The position numbers and the translations under genes are program-made. Below the pieces are notes generated by a model. That model saw only the letters and a program-made list of their open reading frames with translations. It was not told the origin of the DNA and ran no database searches. From Capsicum annuum (lineage: Eukaryota; Streptophyta; Magnoliopsida; Solanales; Solanaceae), in the NCBI RefSeq assembly GCF_002878395.1, contig NC_061112.1, forward strand, positions 39,782,559 to 39,846,558: a stretch of DNA of 64,000 bases, given 5' to 3'. The first letter of the stretch is position 1. Every line of letters starts with the position of its first letter. Of this stretch, positions 45,122 through 56,593 are shown piece after piece.

Positions 45122-46775
45122 AACTTTTATATCAGAGCCAAAGGTTCAATCAAGTTCTAGGGAGTCTGAAAAGACGCATCGCATAGAGTTTTGTGCATGG
45201 GTGTGTAGCGTTCCATACTTATGGATAGAAGGCTATGAGATGTTTTATTTCTCTTCTTTCATGTCTTAGATCGTGCTATAGAAAGGTCCTCTAAGATAGT
45301 TATACAGATTCTCATCTTGCTCTATTCTTGCTAGCCCTGCCTTGTTTTCAAGGTGACAAAAACAATTAAGATTGATCAATCTTTACAGATAGAGATTTCT
45401 CAGGAAGTTCCTTATAGATAGTTATGGGATTTTATGCAGGCTTGAAATTATCCCATCTGCGCCCATATGAGTAAGAAAGATTTCATTCATGATTCATTAA
45501 AACTCATTCATTTAGCCAAAGTCAGGTGTTCTTTTAGATCCCTCCCCTGAATCCTATGATAGCATATGACCTTGAGTTAAATGCAAGGATCCAGGGGTTT
45601 AGCAGCAGTAAAATGGGGATAGTATTATCTTAATTTGAGCAGATTATATTTCATGGGGCTAGTTGTATGAAAGGTGAATTAGTAGGCTTGAATTAGTGTA
45701 TGTAAGAGCTTAAGTTTGTTGATTTAAAGTATATGTTGTGGATATGATATTTGCAGGCTATGATGAAAGTAGTACATTTATTAAAGATTTGCGGATATCC
45801 ATGATATGTGTTAGAATCTAAATTTGAATCTTTGAAGATTGAGCTAGTAGAAAGAAGAGTGACAATTCTAAGATTTATCGGTGTTGATATTGCTATATGA
45901 TGATTGTTTGGGCTATAGAAAGCTAAGATTTATGTATCACAAGAAAGTACTAGTAGTGGACCTTACATTATCAAAAGTAGTCCTTTAGGATGAGTTCAGT
46001 ATTTATGAGTATTATTGTATCACATACTCTAAAGCAAAGTGGTTTTAGTACAATTTAGAGTTTATTAAGAGGTTCGTGGAAATAGAATGATGACTTTAAG
46101 CTAAGGGGGAGATGGTAGAACAATTAACCAAGTCAAGCTTTCAGATTTTAGTAGTAATGTTAGTACTTATGCCTTGCATGTTAGATCTGTCATTATAGAT
46201 CTTATTTGTACACATTATCAAAAACCATGCAGCTTACATTTCCTTGTATAAGGAGTTTCATTTCATTCTGTAGTATGAATCAGGTTCCATAAGTTTAGAA
46301 ATTCCAAACTCAAGTCATTTAGTTCATGATGCATGTACTCATGTTTACCAGTATGCTCAGTTTCTATGACTTATGTTACACTCTTAATGGTCCTTGAAGT
46401 TCAGTTTATGTCATGTGTTCCTCAGGCCTCAGTAGTGTGTCAAAATCATTCAATCGTCCTTCAATTAGATGGTGTCTAGTATATCATCATAGACTTTTTT
46501 AAACCTACTCAGTCTCATATTCAGTACCGTTATAAACTTGGTATCAGTTATCATCTCATATCATCCTCATGTGAGTCATGTATTTTATAAATCGATTTTA
46601 GCCATGTAATCATGCATCAAATATGCATGTTCAATATATAAGTTCAGTCTATCAGAACAGTCACATAATCATCCTACAGTTGTGCATGTCTAGTTCATTA
46701 GTAAACTTAGTTTGTCCGTACTCTCTCAGCTTAACAAGCCACATTCGAGGAAGAATGTTTCCAAGGGAGAGATAT
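45122..46775 (+). other. Interior 1 of element D, noncoding
   Basis: It starts with the usual Tekay leader words (CTAGGGAGTCTGAAAAGAC, CATGTCTTAGATCGTGCTATAG). After about 45250 it has only short eroded stretches reminiscent of gag/pol DNA (for example ATGATGACTTTAAGCTAAGG) with no open frame of weight. It ends with CCAAGGGAGAGATAT (46761-46775). It is alike in length and order to interior 2, so the lack of coding was already present before the duplication. Confidence 0.75.
45126..45139 (+). other. Primer binding site after LTR D1
   Basis: TTTTATATCAGAGCC, close to TTGGTATCAGAGCC, for initiator tRNA-Met. Confidence 0.75.
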
Positions 46776-49243
46776 TATAATACCCTATATTTCCCTAGCC
46801 TAGATTAACCCTCAATACATGGGATATCCCAAATTAAAATTTTTGAATACTTAGTAATTTTTATATTAGAGCTATCTATTATGTAGAAAAATCAATTAGC
46901 TTTTCAACGATATAAAATTTGCCTAAATCCGATAATCGGGTAAGAAGTTATGGCGATTTTAAGTTCAGTCGTTAAACATAGTCATTCAGGACAGTAGCGC
47001 ATCGCGGAGTGTGTTAAAATAGAAATGTCAATTTCTAGTTTTCCTCCACAATATTGGCGCATCGCGCCATAGACCCAGTTCATAATTTTCAAAATCCAGT
47101 GTACCAACGCGATTCCACCACGTGAAGGTGCACTTCCAGTTCACAAACAAAGTAGAAACACGATACTAATACATCGCGCCACCATTTCTGTTGCCATTTA
47201 CCATTTGCTTGGCACAATAGTGGCTCATCGTGCCAGGGTCTAAATTTAGAAAATTTCATGAAAAATTAAAGTTGTGCCCAATGTTAAAATAGTCTTTTCC
47301 CATGATTTTAATCTACCCGGATGTTGGACTTAAGCCCTAAAAATATGTAAAACCCTTCATTATTCACTTTTTCCCAAAATTAAAAGGTAGTTCTCTCTCA
47401 AGAAAACAAACCCTAGCTCTCAAAAATAAAGATCAATCCCAAGAATCTCTCTAAGAACTTCAAGAAACTCTCTAATTAAGGAATGTTAGATGTTCATCTA
47501 TGGATCCCTTCCACCCATGGGGTGAAATAATCCATTTTTAAAGCATCTAGAATTGTGATTCATGATTTACATGTATGAAATTGGATTGTGTTCAAGTTTC
47601 AATATTTATTGAGTTTAAATCCATGATTAATGGTAGATTCCATGAAGTTGTATTGCATGTATGTTGAATTGAGTAACCCCCCATGTTATAATCTATGAAT
47701 TCGCAAGTTGATTATTGTATCCATAGTAACCCTAAGTTTTTATGATTTAAGAACTAAGTATGCTTCCCATGTGTTTGATAAATTATCTATGAGAATGAAA
47801 TAATGCCATTATAGCATGCTAACATGTATTGCCCATTCATGTACAAGTTAATGAATTACAAGTGTTTGATGAAATGTCTCTATGAATGAATTGTGACCAA
47901 CTGAACATTGTTATGTTATTCAAGATTATGCTTTTTTGTACTTTTTATGCTATTGAGTCTTGGGGTAATTTAATACCCGACAATTTAACTATTACTTAGA
48001 GCAAGTGTCAGGTACAAAATATTATCAGTAATGTCATGATTAGTAGTACTCTCAGTCTTTTACAGAATTCAATAGTATTCAGTCAGTCACAGAACTTAGG
48101 AAAATCCAGCAATCGCAGTATCATTCAAGTCTAGTTTAGTTAATCAGTTCTGTGTCTTTCAGTTAGGAGTAGGATTCGGCACTGAGTGAACCTAAGGATG
48201 AGGGCTCACCTGCCAACAGAGGGTGTGATCCTTAAAAGCAATCCTTATATTTCAGAACTATGTAGCGAATGTAGGTCGAGACATCAACCTGATTGTTAAG
48301 GGTTGATGAGGTGCTCTACCTGCCAGTAGAGGGTACCACCATTTTCATTTAGGGAACCTTCTAGTAAAGGGTTACCCTTTGGCTTGTCTTTACCCGTGGC
48401 ACGGCACTGACACTCTTCTAATTGGTATTACAGATTTGACCCCTATTAGCTTATATTAGGGCATGTCAGTTAGATGATTACCTCCCATAGTTTTAGTTTC
48501 AGTCTCAGTCTTCAAAATAAAATTTAGTCCAGTTCTATAGAATTAGGACTATCAGATACAATCACTCAGTTATCAGTAATTCAGATTATCAGTAATCTTA
48601 GATTATCAGTATATTCAGTTATCAGTTATTAGATTTAGTTCCAGTATACTTAGTTACAGTATGATCAGTAGATACAGATCCTCTATGTAGCTATCCAGCT
48701 CTTGCATATCATTCAGTTTGTTATTGTTCATATATATGAACCCATGCATTCAGCCTTACCTCATTTAGCATACCAGTACATTCCCACATACTGATCGCAT
48801 ACTCATTTTTTGTTCTATGATGTTTCATATCATAGGTTTAAACACTCAGGTTCCTAACTATGCTTAGCCAGATTCAGCTAGCAGTAGCAGATTTAGCAGT
48901 GAGTCCTCATCTATCGAGGATATACTTTTATTGCAGTACTTCAACTTAGCAGTATTTTCGTAGATGGAATTAGTTGGGGGATTATCCCATCAACTCCACT
49001 TTCAGACATTTTTAGTTAGAGGCTTTTTAGACTAGATTCAAATAGTTTTTTAGATTTAGATGTTATTATTCATTATTAGTATTTAAGATGTTTAAAACCT
49101 TATGCCATTTTAGCCTATTATTCCGTATTTATCTTAGTATTATTGTTTAGTGCTCATAGAAGATATCTTTCATTGTCTAGTTTGCAGAACTTTAGGGTTG
49201 TAAGCACCGTGTGACAACTATGGGGTCATCCAAGATCATTACA
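46776..49243 (+). repeat. LTR D2 (middle copy)
   Basis: Starts TATAATACCCTATATTTCCC (first G lost to A) and ends GATCATTACA. Module 2 of its hairpin row is exact: CATCAACC (48282-48289) with GGTTGATG (48301-48308). As the middle copy it serves both flanking interiors. Confidence 0.88.
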
Positions 49244-50915
49244 AACTTGGTATTAGAGCCTAAGGTTCAATAGAGTCCTAGGGAGTCTGAAAAGACGGAT
49301 CGCATAGAGTTTTGTGTATGGATATGTAGCATGCCCCACTTATGGACAGGAGGCTATGAGATATTTTAGGAAAAAATTTTCTTCTTTCATGTCTCAGATC
49401 GTGCTATAGAAAGGTCCTCTAAGAAAGTTATACAGATTCTCATCTTGTTCTATTCTTGCTAGCCCTGCCTTGTTTTTAAGGTGGCAGAAAAAATCAAAAT
49501 CGATCAATCCTTACAGATAGAGATTTCTCAAGCATTTCCTTATGGACAGTTATAGGATTTTATGTAGGCTTGAAATCAGCCCCTCAATGTCCTTATGAGT
49601 ATGAAAGATTTCATTTATGATTCATGAAAAATCATTCATTCAGCCAAAGTAAGGTGTTCTTTCAAATCCCTCCTCAGAATCCTATGATAGCATATGACCT
49701 AGATTTAAAAGCAAGGACCCAGGGGTTTACCAGCAATAAAATGGGGATAGTATTATATGAATTTGAGTAGATTATATTTCATGGGGATAGTTGTATGAAA
49801 TGTGAATTAGTAGGCTTGAAATAGTGTATGTAAGAACTTAAGTTTGTTGATTTGAAGTATATTTTGTGGATGTGATACTTTCAAGCTATGATGAAAGTAG
49901 TACGCTTATTAAAGATTTGCAGATATCCATGATATGTGTTAGAATTTAAGTTTGAATCTTTGATGATTGAACTAGTAGAAAGAAGAGTGAGAATTCTAAG
50001 ATTTCTCAGTGTTGATGTTGCTATATGATGATTGTTTGGGATATAGAAAGTAAGAATTATTTATCAAAAGAAAGTAATAGCAGTGGACCTTAAATTATCA
50101 ATAGTAATCCTTCAGGATAAGTTCAGTGTTTATGAGTATATTTATATCTCAGACTCTAGAGTAAAGTGGTTTTAGTTTGATTTAGAGTTTATTAAGTGAT
50201 TCATGAACATAGAATGATGACTTTGAGCTAAGGAAGAGATGGTAGAACAATTAACCAAGTAAGGCTTTCATATTTTAGTATTAATGTCAATAATCATGCC
50301 TTACATGTCAGCTCTATGATCGTAGATCATATTTGTGCACATTATCAAAAACTATGCATGCTTATAGTTCCTAGTATAAGGAGTTCCAGTTCATTCTGTA
50401 GTACGATCAGGTTCCATAAGTTCAAAAGCTCTAAACTCAGGTCATGCAGTTCATGACACATGTATTCATGTTTCCCAGTATGCTCAGTTCCCATGACTCA
50501 TGTTACACTCTTAATATTCTGTGAAGTTCAGTTTATGTCATGTGTTCCTCAGGCCTCAATAGTGTGTCAAAATCATTTCGTCATCCTTCAGTTAGATGGT
50601 GTCTTATACATCATTACAGTCTTCCTTAAACCTCCATAGTCCAATATTCAGTACCGTTACAAACTTGGTATCACTTACCATCTCACATCATCCTTATGTC
50701 AGTCATGTATTTCATAAATCAATTTTAGCCATGTAATCATGCATCAGATATACAAGTTTAGTATGTAAGTTTAGTCTATCTGACCATCTATCTGACCATT
50801 CACATAATCATGCTTCAGTTGTTCATGTCTAGTTCAGTATATAAACTCAGTCTGTTCGTACTCTCTCAGCTTAATTAGCCACATTCGAGGATGAATGTTC
50901 CCAAGGGGGAGATAT
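49244..50915 (+). other. Interior 2 of element D, noncoding
   Basis: Parallel to interior 1 along its whole length (for example CTAGCCCTGCCTTGTTTT, AATGGGGATAGTATTAT). Ends with CCAAGGGGGAGATAT at 50901-50915, the better-preserved polypurine tract. No supported gene. Confidence 0.75.
49246..49260 (+). other. Primer binding site after LTR D2
   Basis: CTTGGTATTAGAGCC, one change from the common tRNA-Met site. Confidence 0.8.
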
Positions 50916-53451
50916 TGTAATACCCCATATTTCCCTAGCCTAGATTAACCCTAAGTACATGTGTTATCCTAAATAAATTTTTTTGAATGCTCACTAATTT
51001 TTAGATTAGAATCTTCCATTGCATAGGAAATTCAATTAGGTTTCCAATGATATAAAATTCTCCTAAATTCGATAACCGATTAAGAAGTTATGGTAATTTA
51101 AAGTTTCAGTCATTAAACATAGTCATTCTGGCTAATAGCGCATCGTGGAGTGTGTTAAAATATCAATTGTCAATTTCTAATGTTGCTCCATGATATTGGC
51201 GCATAGAGCCATAAACCCAGTTAACAATTGTCAAACTCTAGTCTACCAACACAATTCTTGTGTGTTGCAGTGCACTTCCAGTTCATAAACAAAGTGGCAA
51301 TACGATACCACCGCATCGTGCCACCATGTAATTTCCCAGTTGTCATTTTTCAGTGGCTTGACACGATAGTGGCGCGTCGCTCCAGGGGTCTAGATCGGGA
51401 GAATTTCACAAAAAATTAATGTTGTTCCCATGGTTAAAACAATCTTTTCTCATGATTTTATTCCGCACAAATGCGGGATTTAAGCCCTAAAAATGTGTAA
51501 AACCCTTTATTATTCACTTTTCCCCAAAATCAAAAGGTAGTTCTCTCTAAAGAAAACAAACCCTCGCTCTCAAGAATCAAGGTCAATCCCAAGAATCTCT
51601 CCAAGAACTCCAAGATACTCTTAAATCAAGGTATGTTAGATGTTCATCTATGGGTCCCTTCTACCCTAGAGTCAAAGAATCCATTTTTAAAGCTTCAAGA
51701 ATAATGATTCATGATTTACATGTATGAAATTGGATTGGGTTCATGTTTTGACATTTATTGAGTTTCAATCCATGATTAATGGTAGATTCCATGAAGTTGT
51801 ATAGCATGTATGTTGAATTGAATAATCCCCATGTTATAATCCATGGATTTGCAAGTTGATTGTTGTATCCATGTTAACCCTAAGTGCTTATGATTTAATG
51901 AACCAAGTATACTTCCCATGTGTTTGATAAATTGTCTATGAGAATTAAATAGTGCCATTATAGCATGCCAACATATATTCTCCATTCATGTACAAGTTAA
52001 TGCATCACAAGTGTTTGATGAAATATCTCTATGAATGAATTATGACCAAGTGAACATTGTTATGTTATTTAAGATTATGCTTTTCTTTACATAATTCAAG
52101 TGAACATTGTTATGTTATTCAAGAAATTGCTTTTCTTTACTTTTCATGCTATCGAGTCCTGGGGTATTTATGACCAGACAATTTAGCTATTAATTAGAAC
52201 CAATGTCAGTTACAGAATAGAATTAGTCATGTCACAATCAATAGAACTCTTAGTACCTTATAAAATTTAGTAGAATTTAGTCAGTTACAGAACTTAGGAA
52301 AATTTAGCAATCTCAGTATCAGTCCAGTCTAGTTCAGTTAATCAGTTCCATGTCTTTCAGTTGGAAGTAGGATTCAGCACTGAGTGAACCCAGGGATGGG
52401 GGCTCACCTGCCAGCAGAGGGTCTGATCCTTAGAAGCAATCCCTGCATTTTTGAACTACATAGACAGTGTATTTTGAGACATCAAATATGCCAGTTGAGT
52501 GTTGATATGGTGCTCTAACTGCCAATAGAGGGTACCACCGTTCTTGTTTAGGGAACTACCAGTAACGGGTTACTCTTCACCTTGTCTTTACCCATGGCAC
52601 GGTTCTGACACCCTTTTAATTAGGGTTTAAGATTGGACCACTATTAGCTCAGATTGGGGCATGTCGGTTAGATGATTACCTCCCACAGTTTCAGTTTTAC
52701 TCTCAGTCTTCAGAATAAAACTCAGTTCAGTTCTATAAAATCGGGACTGTCAGATACACTTACTTAGTTATCAGTAATTCAAATTATTAGTGATCTCAGA
52801 TTATTAATATATTTAGTTATCAGTTATTAGATTTAGTTTAAATATACTTATTTACAGTATGCACAGTATGTTCAGTAGATACAGATCCTCCAAGTATGCT
52901 ATTCAGCTCGTGTATATCATTCAGTTAGTTATTGTTCATGCATGTGAACCCATGCATTCAGGCTTACCTTATTTATCATACTAGTACATTTCCACGTACT
53001 GATCGCATACCCATTTCTTATGCTATGATGTTTCATATCATAGTTTCGGACGCTCAGGTTCCTGATCGTGCTTAGCCAGATTCAGCCAGCAGTAGAAGAT
53101 TTAGTAGTGAGTCCTTATCTACCGAGGATATACTTTTATTTCAGTACTTCAACTTAGCAGTATTTTAGTAGATGGAGTTAGTTGGGGGATTGTCCCATTA
53201 ACTCCACTTTTAGACAGTTTCAATTAGAGGCTTTTGAGACTAAATTCAGATAGTATTTCAGATTCAGATGTTATTATTCATTATCACTATTTCAGATGTT
53301 TTGAACCTTATAGAATTTCAACCTATTATTCTATATTTATTTTGGTATTATTTTTCAGTGCTCATAGCAGATATCATTCATGGGTTAGCTTATGGTAATT
53401 TGGGGTCGTAAGCACCGTGTGACGACTAAGGGGTAGTCCCGAGTCATTACA
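50916..53451 (+). repeat. LTR D3
   Basis: TGTAATACCCCATATTTCCC to GAGTCATTACA. It is slightly longer because of a local duplication at about 52035-52135 (AAGTGAACATTGTTATGTTA twice). It holds the segment at 51774-51839 nearly identical to the scrap at 35826-35894. Confidence 0.88.
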
Positions 53452-53802
53452 TATGTTCTAGCATGTCACAAAAATGCAGGCCAACTTTCCCAAAACTCAA
53501 TTTTCTCATTTTCTAATATCCTAGTTTCATTTCCTTGATTCTAATTCACCTTTTTTATTCCTAATCTAATTTTTAACTGTTAATTATCCTACTTAGTTGT
53601 TGATTAGTTCTTGAGTGTTTTTTTTCTTAATGTTAATCTCTTTTGTTATTTTTTAATTTTATTTTATAGTTTATTTCTTATTAAAACTTGTTAATCTTAA
53701 TTTAGTCATCCGTTCTTCTCCAAACAAGAATCCATACTCTAGATGAGAGTAGAAAATTGGCACTCTTTATATCAACGAGTAGAAGTTATATCAACGAGTC
53801 AA
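53452..53802. other. Continuation of the sequence interrupted by element D
   Basis: T-rich sequence with no gene. Near its end TTATATCAACGAGT occurs twice (53767-53780 and 53786-53799), just before truncated LTR F. Confidence 0.5.
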
Positions 53803-54484
53803 CATGGAATCTTGATTAGCTCATACTGGCATATGTCAGTTATTAGTGACTCCCACAGTCCATAGTTTACAGTTTAGACTTTAGATTCTGACATAATCTT
53901 ATATTTAGTTATTCATTTCATTTTCCAACATATGTTCATTACTTGGTCTAGCACTATTTATCATGTTATATGTTCCATGTTCAACTCATACTAGTTATTT
54001 TCCTATCTTGCCTACTCAGTATATTCAAAGTACTAGTTGTATATTTCTTTTGCACTATATTATCTTATAATTTAGGTCTTGACGCTAAGCACCTAGATCA
54101 TGCCTAGGATGATCTAATCCCATATCAATAATAGTAGTTTTTGTTAGTCTTCTGAGGAATAGAGTAAACTTCTTATTTTATTTTATCTTTGTCATTCTCA
54201 GTTTTCAGATAGTTAGAGTTAGTTGGGGGCTTATACCAATAGCTCATCTTAGTAGAGTTTTCTTAGAATTATAGTTAGTTGTAACATTTCATCTCGGACT
54301 TGTTTAATGATGACTTTATTTCCTTTGAATTGTTAATATATTATTTAGTTCAACTTCTACATAAGTGTTGTTTTATCAATTATTATCTATATTTCTTAGC
54401 ATTTTTCTAGGCCATGGGTTAACGTGGAGCCACTTGTGATTCTAAGCACCATGTTATGAATAGGGGTTGTCTTGGGTCATAACA
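53803..54484 (+). repeat. 3' part of LTR F
   Basis: GATTAGCTCATACTGGCATA corresponds to ATTAGCTCAGATTAGGGCAT in D; TACTCAGTATATTCAAAGTA and the ending GGGTTGTCTTGGGTCATAACA are standard Tekay landmarks. TTAGTATTAGAG at 54488-54499 is a decayed tRNA-Met site. Confidence 0.8.
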
Positions 54485-54690
54485 AACTTAGTATTAGAGA
54501 AATAGGTTTAAAGTGTCCAAGGATATCTAAAAGTTACTTCAAATAGAGCGTTAAAGAGTGCCACACTTATAAGTGAGAGTCTTTAAGACGTTTTAGAAAA
54601 ATTAACCATTTTTTCATGATCACATCATTCGATAGAGTGTGATCTCTATTAAAACCTTCTTCTATCTCGTTCACTCTATGTTTAAAAAAT

Positions 54691-55840
54691 ATGCCTCCAA
54701 AGAAGAACCACAAAAGAAGGAGTGGAGATGAGAGTGGGCCGAAGAATCTACAAGCACCACCAGCTCCTGAAAACCCTCTCAATAAACCAGTATCCCATGC
54801 TGAATTCAGGATGATTTTATAGCCTTATCTCAATTCATTAATGCCTAGAACAAACAGCTTTCTTGGCACCAGCCAACCTGATAGGAAACGCAGCAGCAAC
54901 AAGTGTTCGAGGCTTCACTCGAATAAATCCCCTAATGTTCTTTGGGTCTAAGTTTGAGGGGATGTATAGGATTTCATGGACAATATCTAGAAGGTTAAAA
55001 GATTATAGGTATTACCCCAACTAAGAGTGTTGACCTAGCTTCCTATAAACTATAAGGAGTATAGATCACACCTAGTATAACCAACAAATAGAGATAAGGG
55101 TGTAGACACAAAACTGATAGAATAAGTCAAGTTTGTGGATGTATTTTTGAATAGTTTCTTCACACTTGAGTTGAGAAAGGCCAAGGTATAGAGGAACCTT
55201 AAATAGGGTAGCATGAGTATGAAGTAGCATTCTGTTAAGTTCACTCAGTTGGCGAGATATGCTCCAGTTATGGTTATCGATTCTATGGCTTGCATGAGCA
55301 AGTTTGTGTCTGGTGTTTCTTTGTATGTGTTTAAAGTGTGTAGGACTTCTATGTTAGTGAAGGATATGGACATTTCCATACTTATGATTCATACTCATCA
55401 GATAGAGAAAGAGAAATTTAATGAGAAGAAAAGGGTGTATAAGAGGGCTAGAATAGGTAGCTTCAATTACTCTCAGCAAAGTTTAGATGGTGGAAACCGT
55501 TTGAAATTTTTATAAAAATCTTCAGCTCTATCCCCATCTTCTTCTAGTTCCCCAGTGCCTATGTTCATGCAGGATCATCATGATGGATCACCTGGCTCTA
55601 AGTCTCAGGGTAGTGTGAACAATGGTCGTACCAAACCAGTATGGAAGAAGTATAGTAGAACCACAACGGTGAGTGTATGGATGATAGTGATGGTTAATTT
55701 AGGTAAGGCAAGCTATATCATATGCTTAGTGAATGCTCAGTGGCTTTTTAGAATAGTAGAGATTCCCATCAGCAAAATAAGTCGAATTCTCCAGCAACTC
55801 CTGCAGGTCGTCCTACACAGTAGGGTGCCCTAAATAGTAC
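54691..55840 (+). pseudogene. gag of element F (decayed)
   Basis: Starts at ATG 54691 with MPPKKNHKRRSGDESGPKN, a usual Tekay gag start. Later pieces are LELRKAKV, VKFTQLARYAPVMVID (55233 on), MSKFVSGVSLYVFK, MLVKDMDISILMIHTHQIEK and, from 55555, MFMQDHHDGSPGSKSQGSVN. The zinc-knuckle area is recognisable only across frames. The gag core is interrupted by stops (several TAG/TAA between 54820 and 55230), then is open at 55249-55515. Confidence 0.85.
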
Positions 55841-56088
55841 AGGTGATGGTTAATATCAAAATAAGTTTTATGCCCTTCAAACATGACAGGATCAGGTGGG
55901 TTCTCCTGATGTATTCATGGGTATGTTGCAGGTTTTCCATATTCATGTTTCCATATTCAAGAGTTAAAGACTCGACTTACTACTGCTTTAGTTTTAACCT
56001 TACCTGAGGGCTCAGATGGTTTTGTATTTTATTTTGATGCTTCCAGAGTTGGGCTTAGTTATGTGTTGAGGTGGCAAGGCAAAGTTAT
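55841..56088 (+). pseudogene. Protease start joined to RNase H start (deletion junction, element F)
   Basis: The strand reads KFYALQT, a stop, QDQVGSPDVFMGMLQVFHIH (protease entry). After 55965 it passes directly to ELKTRLTTALVLTLPEGSDG and FVFYFDASRVGLSYVLR, the RNase H entry. All of RT is missing between. RNase H stops at about 56088 where element G starts. Confidence 0.8.
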
Positions 56089-56504
56089 TGATAAGCCATG
56101 GAACATGGCATATTTGATGCTTAAAATGGTGAAATTATGGATTGACTTTGGGTATTTTGTTTGATATGATATGTGTTTTATATGTATTATAGGTAAATTA
56201 GGTTAGAAGTGGCTTGGAATGAAAAATAGAAGAAAATAATCTAAACAATTAAAGTACTGGTCAGGATACGAATTGTTAAGTCATATGTAGACTTGTATCT
56301 AGACTCATCAGGATAACAGTGGTAAAAGGTAAGCTACAGGAGCTAAGTAAAGAATGAGCATGACTCATAAGGAGTGATAATGAGTCATAGTGTGCAACCG
56401 TAATGAGTCATAGTGTAGGTTCAACCTCAACCTGGTTTGGGTTTGTATATTTGACATCGACCGTAATATACTTCTTTGGATGTTAGTTTTGGGCGACATA
56501 AAAT
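56089..56504 (+). repeat. 5' LTR of element G
   Basis: Start set at TGATAAGCCATGG, where element F stops matching its family. CATATTTGATGCTT resembles ACATTTGAGGCTTT near the start of LTR 1. The end GATGTTAGTTTTGGGCGACA is a typical Athila LTR end, 9 bp before the PBS. It contains GACTCATAAGG and three GAGTCATAG-like words. The missing 'GGGATTCGACCCC' phrase suggests decay or a deletion in it. Confidence 0.65.
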
Positions 56505-56506
56505 TT

Positions 56507-56524
56507 TGGCGCCGTTACCGGGGA
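56507..56524 (+). other. Primer binding site of element G (tRNA-Asp)
   Basis: TGGCGCCGTTACCGGGGA, one change from TGGCGCCGTTGCCGGGGA, the known Athila/Tat site pairing with tRNA-Asp. Confidence 0.92.
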
Positions 56525-56593
56525 ATATAGTGTTGAGTTATTAATTTTATTTGCTAAAGTTTTGGGTGTTTTTTTTTTCTTTTTATTGGTATA

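Larger units (their letters stand above)
42661..53451 (+). mobile_element. Element D: Tekay-like noncoding element in LTR-interior-LTR-interior-LTR form
   Basis: Three LTRs (42661-45121, 46776-49243, 50916-53451; 2461, 2468 and 2536 bp) alternate with two interiors (1654 and 1672 bp). Each LTR-interior border has a tRNA-Met PBS and each interior-LTR border has CCAAGGGGGAGATAT-type purines. The whole is flanked by CATGT (42656-42660) and TATGT (53452-53456), a 5-bp duplication with one change, so it arose from one insertion followed by unequal recombination rather than separate insertions. Neither interior codes for gag or pol; LARD-like. Confidence 0.88.
53803..56088 (+). mobile_element. Truncated Tekay-type chromovirus F
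   Basis: Only the last 680 bp of the 5' LTR remain (53803-54484), followed by a PBS-like site, gag, a bit of protease and, after an internal deletion, the start of RNase H. At about 56089 it is cut by element G and no continuation is in the window. Same family type as B but on the plus strand. Confidence 0.85.

Noticed and set aside
46623..46808. Plus-strand frame of 61 codons at the end of interior 1 of element D
   Set aside because: It runs through the polypurine tract into LTR D2 and is not kept in interior 2.
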